Shown in pieces: positions 18,854-26,957 of a stretch of 64,000 bases of DNA. The notes below the pieces were generated by a model that was not told where the DNA came from, ran no database searches, and was given only the letters and a program-made list of their open reading frames with translations. How positions within the stretch are numbered: position 1 is the first letter of the stretch; each line of letters opens with the position of its first letter. The DNA comes from Yoonia rosea (GTDB taxonomy: Bacteria; Pseudomonadota; Alphaproteobacteria; Rhodobacterales; Rhodobacteraceae). A program made the position numbers and the translations under genes. The DNA is taken from assembly GCF_900156505.1 (NCBI RefSeq), contig NZ_FTPR01000002.1:310001-374000 (forward strand), in the 5' to 3' direction.

Positions 18854-19516
18854 TTATTCACCCGTTGCAACCAGCCGCCAGTTCGGATCACCAGAATCCA
18901 TTTTGCGGGCAAAGGTCCATGTGTCCTTCTGGCGTTTGATCTCTTTTTCGCTGCCTTCGATAATGTCGCCCGCGCTGTCACGTACGATAGAGGTCATTTC
19001 GCTCTTGAATTGCACGGAAACCTCGGCCTCGTTCGTGGTATCGTCAAATTCGGCGGCAACCAGTTTCATATCACTGATACCGATAAACTTGGCGTCGATG
19101 GTCAAGCCCTGACGTTGCCGTTCATCAACGACCGACGCGAATGCTTCGTAAACGTCCTCAGAAATGAACGGCACGATTTCATCAAGATCACCCTTTTCAA
19201 AGGCCATCAGGATCATCTCATAGGCGCCACGGGCACCGCCCAGGAATTCGCTTACGTTGAACGACGGATCAACGCGTTTCATGCTGGCCAAAGCCTTGGC
19301 CGAAACAGAATCTTCTTCAACGTGATCGGTGATGTCGAGATCAGGGCCACCTTCGATCACATCAAATTCCGGCTTGCCGATACGGCTTGACGGTTCAGGA
19401 CGCGCAACGGGTGGCTTTTCAAAACCTTCGCGGGTGCCAAGAACACCACGCAGACGCAAAATCAAGAAAACAGCGATGCCAGCTAGCACCAAGAGCTGAA
19501 TAATTGGAGAGTTCAT
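18854..19516 (-). CDS. timA: Tim44/TimA-like domain protein
   Basis: A 220-residue protein with one N-terminal membrane anchor (residues 1-22, IIQLLVLAGIAVFLILRLR), a short linker, and a Tim44-like domain seen in EFLGGARGAYEMILMAFEKG and the later DTWTFARKMDSGDPNWRL. The family is related to the mitochondrial import motor subunit Tim44; the bacterial role is uncertain. ATG 19516 was chosen because the anchor follows directly; the frame's extension to 19549 is unnecessary. It is divergent from fxsA across 111 bp. Neighbours mltA, fxsA and secB match the origin-proximal order of other alphaproteobacteria. Confidence 0.85.
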   Translation of the reverse strand: MNSPIIQLLVLAGIAVFLILRLRGVLGTREGFEKPPVARPEPSSRIGKPEFDVIEGGPDLDITDHVEEDSVSAKALASMKRVDPSFNVSEFLGGARGAYEMILMAFEKGDLDEIVPFISEDVYEAFASVVDERQRQGLTIDAKFIGISDMKLVAAEFDDTTNEAEVSVQFKSEMTSIVRDSAGDIIEGSEKEIKRQKDTWTFARKMDSGDPNWRLVATGE

Positions 19517-19627
19517 CGGGACCTCGTTCAGGGGAAGGCATGGAAACACGCCCTTTCGTTCCCTATGTAGGTCGCAGGCAGGCCCAAGTCCACCTTAGGC
19601 CCGCACATGTTATGAAAGGCTCGGATA

Positions 19628-20110
19628 ATGTGGCTGTTAATTGCGTTTATCGCAGTCCCGATGATCGAAATTGCGCTGTTTATACAGGTCGGCGGCCTGA
19701 TCGGCGTCTGGTGGACCCTCTTGATTGTCCTTCTGACGGCGATCACCGGGTCTTATCTGGTCCGTAACCAGGGCCTGCGTGAGTTGGGCAACCTGCAGAA
19801 GTCTTTTACAGAGCTCGACGACCCGACAGAACAGCTTGCCCACGGGGCAATGATCCTTTTTGCCGGTGCGTTGCTTTTGACACCCGGATTTTTCACCGAT
19901 GTGGTCGGTCTTTTGCTTCTAGTCCCAAGCTTCAGGCGCGCCGCTTTCGTCTGGGCCAAATCCCGCGTGAATGTGCAGCGCTTTGAAATGGGCGAGACCC
20001 CGCACCAACGCCCTCAGCAACCAAATGATCGTGTGATCGACGGTGAATTCGAAGACGTCACACCGCAGAAGAACCGGCCGGAGGGCCCTTCAAACTGGAC
20101 GCGGGATTGA
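19628..20110 (+). CDS. fxsA: FxsA family membrane protein
   Basis: A 160-residue protein beginning with two closely spaced membrane segments (MWLLIAFIAVPMIEIALFI and GLIGVWWTLLIVLLTAITG). A conserved loop SYLVRNQGLRELG follows, then a third to fourth span ending in the family hallmark LLTPGFFTDVVGLLLLVP. FxsA of E. coli reduces phage T7 exclusion by the F plasmid; the general role is unknown. The polar C-terminal tail is variable. It is followed by secB. Confidence 0.88.
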   Translation: MWLLIAFIAVPMIEIALFIQVGGLIGVWWTLLIVLLTAITGSYLVRNQGLRELGNLQKSFTELDDPTEQLAHGAMILFAGALLLTPGFFTDVVGLLLLVPSFRRAAFVWAKSRVNVQRFEMGETPHQRPQQPNDRVIDGEFEDVTPQKNRPEGPSNWTRD

Positions 20111-20168
20111 GCCTGCTCTTTTAGGCTGATAGGAACGCGCGAACCTTATTCAACTGGAGCAGTTTCCA

Positions 20169-20666
20169 ATGTCCGATACACCTGAAAACGGTGCCGCCGC
20201 CCAACCCGCCGCCGCCCAAGTCACGAACCGTGTTCTTGCACAATACATCCGCGATATGTCTTTCGAGAATATCCTGGCGCAAAAAGGCGTCACAGGTGAT
20301 GCACAACCAGAGATTCAGGTGCAGGTGAACCTTGATGCACGCAAGCGCGGCACCGAAAACCAGTACGAAGTGATCACAAAGCTGAACATCACCAGCAAGA
20401 CCAAGGAAAAAGGCGATCCGCTTTTTGTGCTTGAACTTGAATATGCTGGCGTTTTCCTCGTGCAGGGCGTTCCGGAAGAGCAAATGCATCCCTTCCTGCT
20501 AATCGAATGTCCGCGCATGACCTTCCCGTTCGTGCGCCGGATCGTCAGCGACGTCACACGTGACGGGGGCTTTCCGCCGCTGAACCTTGATACGATTGAT
20601 TTCCTTGCGCTTTACCGCTCCGAGCTGGCCCGCCGGACAGAAGCCGAAAAAGCAAAAGCCAACTAG
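20169..20666 (+). CDS. secB: Protein-export chaperone SecB
   Basis: SecB keeps preproteins unfolded and passes them to SecA. The 165-residue protein has a long Ala-rich N-terminus typical of alphaproteobacterial SecB and the conserved core: RDMSFENILAQKG, ELEYAGVFLVQG, HPFLLIECPRMTFPFVR and GGFPPLNLDTIDFLALY. A homotetramer is expected. It is tail to tail with dnaQ, the two stops lying 3 bp apart. Confidence 0.97.
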   Translation: MSDTPENGAAAQPAAAQVTNRVLAQYIRDMSFENILAQKGVTGDAQPEIQVQVNLDARKRGTENQYEVITKLNITSKTKEKGDPLFVLELEYAGVFLVQGVPEEQMHPFLLIECPRMTFPFVRRIVSDVTRDGGFPPLNLDTIDFLALYRSELARRTEAEKAKAN

Positions 20667-20669
20667 GCC

Positions 20670-21395
20670 TTAGTTTTTCCAAATTGCGCCGTCGCCCAGC
20701 TTTTCGATGAAAGCAGCATGGGCGGCGGCTTCTTCTTTTGTGATCCGCGGCGCAAGCGGTTCCTGACGCGGCATCGGGCGCCAATCATCGGCACCGCCAC
20801 TTGCGTTTCGGCTGCGGGTATCTGTTGCCAATGCAAAATCCGGCTGTCGGCCACCGATCAGTTCCAGATAAACCTCTGCCAAGATCTCACTATCCAACAG
20901 CGCGCCGTGCAATGTCCGCGAGCTGTTGTCGATGGCAAAGCGCCGGCACAGCGCATCCAATGACGCGGGTGAGCCCGGAAATTTGCGGCGTGCAATGGCA
21001 AGCGTATCGATGGCCTGATCCATCGGCAAAAGCGGGCGATTGAGCCAGCCCAATTCGGCATTGAGAAATTTCATATCGAATGCCGCGTTATGGATCACCA
21101 GTTTTGCATCACCGATGAAATCCACGAAATCCTGTGCAATATCCTTGAAAAGTGGCTTATCGCGCAGCGTTTCTTGCCCCGGCTTGGGCTCTTGCGGTGG
21201 TTCCAGCAGATCGGGACCGATCCCGTGCACGCCAAACGCCTCTGCCGGCATCGACCGCTGGGGGTTGATATATTGATGATATGTGCGGCCCGTCGGGACG
21301 TGGCCCATCAGTTCAACTGCACCGATTTCGACAATGCGGTCACCCTCATGGGGTTCAAAACCGGTGGTTTCCGTATCAAGTACGATTTCACGCAT
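20670..21395 (-). CDS. dnaQ: DNA polymerase III epsilon subunit (proofreading exonuclease)
   Basis: The 3'-5' proofreading exonuclease of the replicative polymerase. ExoI is REIVLDTETTGFEPHEGDRI at the N-terminus with the metal ligands D-T-E, ExoII is IHNAAFDMKFLNAEL, and ExoIII lies in RTLHGALLDSEILAEVYLEL with H and D. The 241-residue length includes a C-terminal tail for binding the alpha subunit. It overlaps the coaE stop by 8 bp and is the last gene of the maf-aroE-coaE-dnaQ run transcribed away from the proposed origin. Confidence 0.95.
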   Translation of the reverse strand: MREIVLDTETTGFEPHEGDRIVEIGAVELMGHVPTGRTYHQYINPQRSMPAEAFGVHGIGPDLLEPPQEPKPGQETLRDKPLFKDIAQDFVDFIGDAKLVIHNAAFDMKFLNAELGWLNRPLLPMDQAIDTLAIARRKFPGSPASLDALCRRFAIDNSSRTLHGALLDSEILAEVYLELIGGRQPDFALATDTRSRNASGGADDWRPMPRQEPLAPRITKEEAAAHAAFIEKLGDGAIWKN

Positions 21396-21978
21396 CTGTT
21401 TGCCCTGTCAGTTTCGCAATCAGGTGTCGCACGGCCTGTCGGGTGTCGTCCAGTGTCAGGGTTTCAATAATGTGGTCCGCACAGGCCCGTTTTTCAGCAT
21501 CCGGTATTTGGCGTTCCAAAATCCGCTGAAACTGGCTTTCGGTCATACCCGGGCGGGCCATGACCCGTTCTCTTTGCACATTTGCAGGGGCTGTGACGAC
21601 AAGAACAGAGGACAACCAGTTCTGTGCACTGGTTTCAAATAGCAACGGGATATCGAGAACGACCAATGGGTCACTATGTGAGGCAAGAAACGCCGCGCGG
21701 TGCTCTGCGACCAGCGGATGCACGATCTCTTCGAGTTTTCCCATAACACTGAGATCATCCGCGATCATTTCCTTGAGCCGGTCACGGCTGACATGACCGT
21801 CCTCAATCGCCTCGGGTAATGCGGCGCTGATGGGGCCAACTGCCGCGCCACCTTTGGCGTAAAGCGCATGTACTGCTTCGTCCGCGTCCCACACGGGGAT
21901 CCCTTCGTCACGAAACATCTGGGCTGTTGTAGATTTTCCCATTCCAATCGAACCGGTTAATCCCAACAGATGTGTCAT
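21388..21978 (-). CDS. coaE: Dephospho-CoA kinase CoaE
   Basis: Catalyses the last step of coenzyme A synthesis, phosphorylation of the 3'-hydroxyl of dephospho-CoA. The Walker A GLTGSIGMGKSTTAQMF is at the extreme N-terminus, VWDADEAVHALYAKGG supplies the conserved D-A-D, and VLDIPLLFETSAQNWLS with VVTAPANVQRERVMAR completes the fold. At 196 residues it has the usual length. It overlaps aroE upstream by 4 bp and dnaQ downstream by 8 bp. Confidence 0.95.
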   Translation of the reverse strand: MTHLLGLTGSIGMGKSTTAQMFRDEGIPVWDADEAVHALYAKGGAAVGPISAALPEAIEDGHVSRDRLKEMIADDLSVMGKLEEIVHPLVAEHRAAFLASHSDPLVVLDIPLLFETSAQNWLSSVLVVTAPANVQRERVMARPGMTESQFQRILERQIPDAEKRACADHIIETLTLDDTRQAVRHLIAKLTGQTDA

Positions 21979-22802
21979 GCGAGCACCGCCGCGCGGGTCG
22001 CATCATCAACCTCTGGCCTTTTCCCGAACCATCGTTCAAAGCCAGGCACGCCCTGATGCAACAACATCCCGAGGCCATCGACCGTTCGGGCGCCTTTCGC
22101 TTCAGCCGCTTTCAGAAACGGCGTCCGCAAAGGATTATACACGATGTCAGTCACGACCGCGTCTTTCGAGAGCGCATCAAGCGATACTTTGAATTCCTGC
22201 GCGCCAACCATACCAAGCGATGTGGTATTGATCACGGTGTTCGCACCATCAAGCATCTGATCGGCCTGTACCCAGTCTACCACTCTCACACGGGCGCCAA
22301 AATCAGCGCGCAAGGCCTCGGCCTTGGGTCGGGTCCGGTTTGCAATGATGATTTCGGGAACACCGGCGTCAGCAAGGGCCACAATAATCGCACGCGCAGC
22401 ACCACCTGCCCCGAAAATGGCGGCCGGGCCTGCCTTAGGGTCCCAGTCCGGTGCACCCTGACGGACATTTGCCATGAAACCATAGCCATCGGTGTTATCT
22501 GCGAAAATACGCCCATCTTCTTTGAAAATCAGGGTATTTGCAGCACCAATCAGCGTGGCGCGATCTGTGATTTGATCGGCAAACTGCATCACACTCACTT
22601 TATGCGGCAAAGTGACATTCGCGCCGATAAATCCCTGCTTTGGAAGATCACGCAAAGTGCTTTCAAGTGCATCTTCCGAGACCTGAAGTGCCGTATATTC
22701 ACCTTCAATGCCGTAACGTTTGAGCCAATAGCTATGCAGCTTTGGTGACAGCGAATGACTGATTGGATTGCCGATAACACCGGCGCGGGGAATACTGGTC
22801 AT
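21975..22802 (-). CDS. aroE: Shikimate dehydrogenase AroE
   Basis: NADPH-dependent reduction of 3-dehydroshikimate to shikimate in aromatic amino-acid synthesis. Substrate-binding features are GVIGNPISHSLSPKLHSYWL and GANVTLPHKVSVMQFAD with the catalytic lysine. The NADP-binding loop is AIFGAGGAARAIIVALAD followed by IIIANRTRPKAEAL, where NRT indicates NADP preference. The C-terminal GLGMLLHQGVPGFERWFG is conserved. It overlaps both maf and coaE by 4 bp, so this is a tightly coupled operon. Confidence 0.95.
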   Translation of the reverse strand: MTSIPRAGVIGNPISHSLSPKLHSYWLKRYGIEGEYTALQVSEDALESTLRDLPKQGFIGANVTLPHKVSVMQFADQITDRATLIGAANTLIFKEDGRIFADNTDGYGFMANVRQGAPDWDPKAGPAAIFGAGGAARAIIVALADAGVPEIIIANRTRPKAEALRADFGARVRVVDWVQADQMLDGANTVINTTSLGMVGAQEFKVSLDALSKDAVVTDIVYNPLRTPFLKAAEAKGARTVDGLGMLLHQGVPGFERWFGKRPEVDDATRAAVLA

Positions 22803-23398
22803 GACGGTAATGTTCCGCGAAGTGTCAGATATGACAAGAGTTCTAAGAGCGGCAAACCGAGGACGGTGAAATAATCTCCTTCAATGCGTGTAAAAAGTCG
22901 CACTCCTTCTTCTTCAAGCTTATAGGCGCCAACAGAATGGCGGATACTGTCCCAGTTCCGGTCGACATAATCCGCAAGATAAGTGTCGGACGCGTCGCGC
23001 ATATGCAGCCGGACGACGCCAACATGACGCCAAAGCGGTTTTCCTTCACCATAGATCACAGCAGCTGACAAAAGCTGGTGTTTTTGACCGCGAAGGGACT
23101 GAAGCTGCGACAGGGCCTCGGCGGGTGTTTCGGGCTTGTTGAAAATTTGCGGGCCTAGCGCAAGAACTTGATCGCAGCCAATCACCAGGGCATCTGGGTG
23201 ACGCGCCGCAACACGCTGGGCTTTCAATTCTGCCAGCGTATCGGCAATATCGCGGGGGCTGGCAGTTTCAGCCAAAAGGGACGCGCGCACAGCGTCCTCA
23301 TCGACGCGGGCAACGGAAACGTCAAAATCGAGGCCTGCGTTTTTCAGCAATTGCGCGCGGATTTCCGAGCCTGATGCAAGAATGATCTGGTCGCTCAT
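22799..23398 (-). CDS. maf: Maf-family nucleoside triphosphate pyrophosphatase
   Basis: House-cleaning pyrophosphatase of the Maf/YhdE family, which hydrolyses canonical and modified NTPs such as dTTP and UTP. The N-terminal ILASGSEIRAQLLKNAG and the central VIGCDQVLALG (catalytic Asp) are conserved, and DTYLADYVDRNWDSIRHSVG with YKLEEEG lies in the nucleotide pocket. At 199 residues it is full length. Its start codon overlaps a perfect DnaA box, and it is the first minus-strand gene to the left of the proposed replication origin. Confidence 0.92.
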   Translation of the reverse strand: MSDQIILASGSEIRAQLLKNAGLDFDVSVARVDEDAVRASLLAETASPRDIADTLAELKAQRVAARHPDALVIGCDQVLALGPQIFNKPETPAEALSQLQSLRGQKHQLLSAAVIYGEGKPLWRHVGVVRLHMRDASDTYLADYVDRNWDSIRHSVGAYKLEEEGVRLFTRIEGDYFTVLGLPLLELLSYLTLRGTLPS

Positions 23399-23406
23399 GT
23401 GGATAA
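23398..23406 (-). promoter_or_regulatory. Perfect DnaA box
   Basis: TGTGGATAA on the + strand is the exact complement of the consensus DnaA box TTATCCACA. It overlaps the last base of the maf start codon, so DnaA binding here could also dampen maf-operon transcription. Confidence 0.7.
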
Positions 23407-23803
23407 CCTTTTGGACAAGTCTTGTGTCGACGCGCGGATTGATACGGGCATAACTAGCAGGCTGCAGCGTTTTGTGTAGAACAGACCTGTCCCAAATTGC
23501 ACCACAGGGTTTTTTCCACGGTGGGTATGAATAAGTCGGGCCTGTGGAAGAATCGGGTTGATGAGAGAGTCAATGCTGTAACCGACCGGATTACGTAGAA
23601 AAATATACTCCACAAGACATTGTTTTTAAATAGTTTATTTTGCAATCTGTTCTCTTCAGCTGTTACCTTAGAGAAATCCCACCTTGGGATAAATCTGAGG
23701 ATGAAAAAACAACCCACAGAAAATCGGGTGACAAACAACAACATCATCTTTTCTTTCTCTTTATATTTATTATGGAAGAGCAGGGCAAAGAAGGCATAAG
23801 CAC
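23399..23803. other. oriC: Candidate chromosomal replication origin (oriC)
   Basis: A 405-bp gap without a supportable gene. A perfect DnaA box (TGTGGATAA, reverse of TTATCCACA) spans 23398-23406, with two-mismatch candidates at 23512-23520, 23543-23551 and 23606-23614. The interval is clearly AT-richer than its surroundings, notably 23599-23645 and 23748-23775, which could be the unwinding element. Genes diverge from it: maf-aroE-coaE-dnaQ to the left and hemJ-rho-mnmE-mnmG-rsmG-parAB to the right. From memory the Caulobacter origin lies beside the same maf-aroE-coaE-dnaQ-secB block, and parABS is close by here as expected. hemE and ppsR, which I would expect nearby, are absent. Confidence 0.62.
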
Positions 23804-24253
23804 ATGATGGATTTTTTGAGTGGTATCTATCCGTGGATCAAGGCACTCCATATCATGGCAGTGCTCGCATGGATGGCTGGCTTGTTCTATCTGCCGCGCC
23901 TGTTTGTTTATCATGCCGAGAAAGCGACTGTTGGATCAGAGCTTGATCAGACTTTTCAGATCATGGAAGAGAAACTTCTGCGGGTGATTATGAACCCAGC
24001 AATGATCGTTGCATGGATTGCCGGTCTGATCATGATCGGTTTGGGTGCGTTTGACTGGGGCGCGGCCTGGTCGTGGGTCAAGCTTGTCTCGGTGATTTTG
24101 ATGACCGGTGCGCATGGCTGGATGAGTGCGCGACGCAAAGAGTTTGCAGCGGGCACAAATACACGGTCAGGGCGGACGTACCGGTTATTTAACGAGGTGC
24201 CCACCGTTTTGATGGTCTTGATCGTTGTCGCAGTAATTGTGCGGCCCTTTTAA
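23804..24253 (+). CDS. hemJ: Protoporphyrinogen IX oxidase HemJ
   Basis: HemJ is the small membrane protoporphyrinogen oxidase used by most alphaproteobacteria in place of HemY/HemG. The 149-residue protein has four membrane spans. The first carries the conserved histidine and motif LHIMAVLAWMAGLFYLPRLFVYH, and LLRVIMNPAMIVAWIAGL and LMTGAHGWMSARRKEFA follow with further conserved His and Arg; the end reads RLFNEVPTVLMVLIV. The start could also be the next codon, ATG 23807. It is the first plus-strand gene right of the proposed origin and precedes rho. Confidence 0.92.
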   Translation: MMDFLSGIYPWIKALHIMAVLAWMAGLFYLPRLFVYHAEKATVGSELDQTFQIMEEKLLRVIMNPAMIVAWIAGLIMIGLGAFDWGAAWSWVKLVSVILMTGAHGWMSARRKEFAAGTNTRSGRTYRLFNEVPTVLMVLIVVAVIVRPF

Positions 24254-24372
24254 GCGCGATTGACTCAGATGCTTTGCGTGCCTATGTGTGGCAGCGCTTC
24301 CCGTCCGGGAAAGTGATTTTCCATTCCTAACCGTAGAAATGCTGGCATGCGTGCTGGCAACAGGATTTACTC

Positions 24373-25644
24373 ATGTCACAGCACCGTTTGAATCTTGCTG
24401 ATCTGAAGGCGCAAAGCCCGAAGGATTTGCTGTCTCTGGCCGAAGAGCTTGAGATCGAGAACGCATCGACGATGCGTAAAGGCGACATGATGTTCGCCAT
24501 CTTGAAAGAACGGGCAGACGAGGAATGGGTCATCGGTGGTGATGGCGTTTTGGAAGTGCTGCAGGACGGGTTTGGTTTCTTGCGGTCACCCGAAGCAAAC
24601 TATCTGCCGGGCCCAGATGATATCTACGTTTCACCGGATATGATCCGGCAGTATTCCTTGCGCACCGGAGATACGGTCGAAGGGGTCATGAAAGAGCCCA
24701 ATGACAATGAACGTTATTTTGCGCTGACCTCGGTTGAGCTGATCAACTTTGAAGATCCCGAGAAAGCGAAGCACAAGGTGGCCTTTGATAACCTGACACC
24801 GCTCTATCCTGATGAGCGGCTGACGATGGAGATTGAAGACCCAACAGTAAAAGACAGGTCGGCGCGGATCATTGATCTGGTGGCCCCGATCGGGAAAGGC
24901 CAGCGGTCTTTGATTGTGGCGCCACCGCGGACCGGTAAGACGGTACTGCTGCAAAATATCGCGAACTCGATCGAGAAGAACCATCCGGAGTGTTATCTGA
25001 TCGTCCTGTTGATTGACGAACGCCCCGAAGAGGTGACGGACATGCAGCGCTCTGTGAAGGGCGAGGTAGTGTCGTCGACCTTTGATGAACCTGCAACGCG
25101 TCACGTGGCTGTGTCCGAGATGGTGATCGAAAAGGCGAAACGTCTGGTCGAGCATAAGCGTGATGTTGTGATCCTGCTGGATTCGATCACGCGTCTGGGG
25201 CGTGCGTTCAACACGACTGTGCCATCGTCCGGTAAGGTTCTGACCGGTGGTGTGGATGCGAACGCGCTGCAAAGGCCCAAGCGGTTCTTTGGTGCGGCAC
25301 GGAACATCGAAGAAGGCGGGTCGCTGACGATTATTGCGACAGCGCTGATTGATACCGGTTCGCGCATGGACGAGGTGATCTTTGAGGAATTCAAAGGGAC
25401 GGGCAACAGCGAGATTGTGCTGGACCGGAAGGTGGCTGACAAGCGTGTCTTCCCGGCGATGGATATCCTCAAGTCCGGGACCAGGAAGGAAGAGCTGCTG
25501 GTCGATAAGGCAGATCTGGCAAAAACCTATGTGTTGCGCCGTATTCTGAACCCGATGGGTACCACAGACGCCATTGAGTTCCTGATCGGGAAGCTCAAGC
25601 AGACGAAGACGAATTCAGACTTCTTTGATTCAATGAACACGTAA
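24373..25644 (+). CDS. rho: Transcription termination factor Rho
   Basis: Hexameric RNA helicase that ends transcription of untranslated RNA. At 423 residues it has the standard parts: N-terminal [19 protein letters not shown], cold-shock RNA-binding region [19 protein letters not shown] with [16 protein letters not shown], Walker [33 protein letters not shown], the Q-loop [12 protein letters not shown] and the R-loop [20 protein letters not shown] in part. The hemJ-rho gap of 119 bp contains a short inverted repeat TTCCC/GGGAA (24298-24311); whether it regulates rho is unknown. Confidence 0.98.
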   Translation: MSQHRLNLADLKAQSPKDLLSLAEELEIENASTMRKGDMMFAILKERADEEWVIGGDGVLEVLQDGFGFLRSPEANYLPGPDDIYVSPDMIRQYSLRTGDTVEGVMKEPNDNERYFALTSVELINFEDPEKAKHKVAFDNLTPLYPDERLTMEIEDPTVKDRSARIIDLVAPIGKGQRSLIVAPPRTGKTVLLQNIANSIEKNHPECYLIVLLIDERPEEVTDMQRSVKGEVVSSTFDEPATRHVAVSEMVIEKAKRLVEHKRDVVILLDSITRLGRAFNTTVPSSGKVLTGGVDANALQRPKRFFGAARNIEEGGSLTIIATALIDTGSRMDEVIFEEFKGTGNSEIVLDRKVADKRVFPAMDILKSGTRKEELLVDKADLAKTYVLRRILNPMGTTDAIEFLIGKLKQTKTNSDFFDSMNT

Positions 25645-25673
25645 CTTATTGTTATAAAACAATTGGTTAACCT

Positions 25674-26954
25674 ATGGATACGATTTTTGCCTTAGCGACG
25701 GCACAGGGCCGGGCAGGTGTTGCTGTGGTGCGGATTTCCGGACCCATGGCGGTGCCTGCGGTTGCCGGGCTTTGCGGTGATGTGCCTGCCAGCCGTGGTG
25801 TCCGTGCCCTACGCGATGCGGATGGTGAGCTGCTGGATGAGGCGTTGATCCTGCAGTTTCCTGAGGGCAAGAGCTTTACCGGTGAAAGTGTGGTCGAGCT
25901 GCAGCTGCATGGTAGTCCGGCGGTGGTGCATGCGGTGCTGCGTCGCCTTGGTGATATCCCCGAACTGCGGCAAGCCGAAGCCGGAGAATTCACGCGCCGT
26001 GCACTTGAAAACGGACGGTTGAATCTGGCCGAAGTGGAAGGTCTTGCAGACCTGATCGACGCCGAGACCGAGAGCCAGCGCAAGCAGGCTGTGCGGGTGT
26101 TTTCCGGCGCGCTGGGGGTATTGGCGGATAGCTGGCGGACGCGGCTAATTCGGGCGGCTGCTCTGCTTGAGGCCACAATTGATTTCGCTGATGAAGAGGT
26201 GCCCGTTGATGTCAGTCCCGAAGTGAATGACCTTTTGGACCAGGTCCGCAGTGAGATGAGCAAAGAGGCCGCCGGTGTGCGCGTGGCAGAGCGGGTACGC
26301 GACGGGTTCGAGGTGGCGATTATTGGTGCGCCGAATGTCGGCAAGTCAACGCTATTGAACCGGCTTGCGGGACGTGATGTTGCAATTACCTCCGAAGTTG
26401 CCGGAACAACGCGTGATGTGATCGAGGTACAGATGGACCTTGATGGCCTGCCTGTTACGTTGTTGGATACGGCAGGTGTCAGAGACACGGATGATATCGT
26501 CGAGGGGCTTGGTGTTGCGCGGGCCAAGGAACGCGCCGAGCGTGCCGATTTTCGCATTCATTTGGTTTTAGATCCGTCAGAAATGGATAATGAGCTTGGG
26601 CTTGATGATGTTGTTGTCCAAGCAAAGTCTGACCTACATCATGGCGATGGGCTGGGGGTTTCAGGCAGGACGGGTGAAGGGATCGACGAGCTGATCGATC
26701 ATGTGAGCAGGCGGCTGCAGGAAAAGGTCGGGCAGGTTGGAATTGCAATGCGCGAACGACACCGGGTCGCGATGGTGCGTGCAATCGGATATCTGGATGA
26801 TGCAGTGCTAGCACTTGAAACACCTGATGCGATGACTGATCTCATAGCAGAGGATTTGCGATCAGCCATTCGTGCAGTGGATAGCATTGTTGGCCGTGTT
26901 GATGTAGAGCACGTGCTTGATGAGATCTTTAGCAGTTTTTGCATCGGGAAGTAG
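25674..26954 (+). CDS. mnmE: tRNA uridine-5-carboxymethylaminomethyl GTPase MnmE
   Basis: MnmE with MnmG installs the (carboxymethyl)aminomethyl group at U34 of several tRNAs. The N-terminal formyl-tetrahydrofolate-binding domain starts [20 protein letters not shown]. The G domain has G1 [18 protein letters not shown] near residue 222, G2 [10 protein letters not shown] and G3 [12 protein letters not shown]. The NKxD block reads weakly here ([11 protein letters not shown]). The C-terminus FCIGK carries the essential cysteine of the family. At 426 residues it is slightly short. mnmG starts 3 bp after the stop. Confidence 0.96.
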   Translation: MDTIFALATAQGRAGVAVVRISGPMAVPAVAGLCGDVPASRGVRALRDADGELLDEALILQFPEGKSFTGESVVELQLHGSPAVVHAVLRRLGDIPELRQAEAGEFTRRALENGRLNLAEVEGLADLIDAETESQRKQAVRVFSGALGVLADSWRTRLIRAAALLEATIDFADEEVPVDVSPEVNDLLDQVRSEMSKEAAGVRVAERVRDGFEVAIIGAPNVGKSTLLNRLAGRDVAITSEVAGTTRDVIEVQMDLDGLPVTLLDTAGVRDTDDIVEGLGVARAKERAERADFRIHLVLDPSEMDNELGLDDVVVQAKSDLHHGDGLGVSGRTGEGIDELIDHVSRRLQEKVGQVGIAMRERHRVAMVRAIGYLDDAVLALETPDAMTDLIAEDLRSAIRAVDSIVGRVDVEHVLDEIFSSFCIGK

Positions 26955-26957
26955 GGA

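Noticed and set aside
23701-23799. A 32-codon open frame on the plus strand in the origin gap
   Set aside because: It has no usable ribosome binding site (TGAGG touches the ATG) and its low-complexity hydrophobic middle comes from the AT-rich tract.
24298-24311. TTCCCG/CGGGAA repeat between hemJ and rho as terminator
   Set aside because: The stem is short, its loop is minimal and no U-run follows directly, so a terminator call is not justified.
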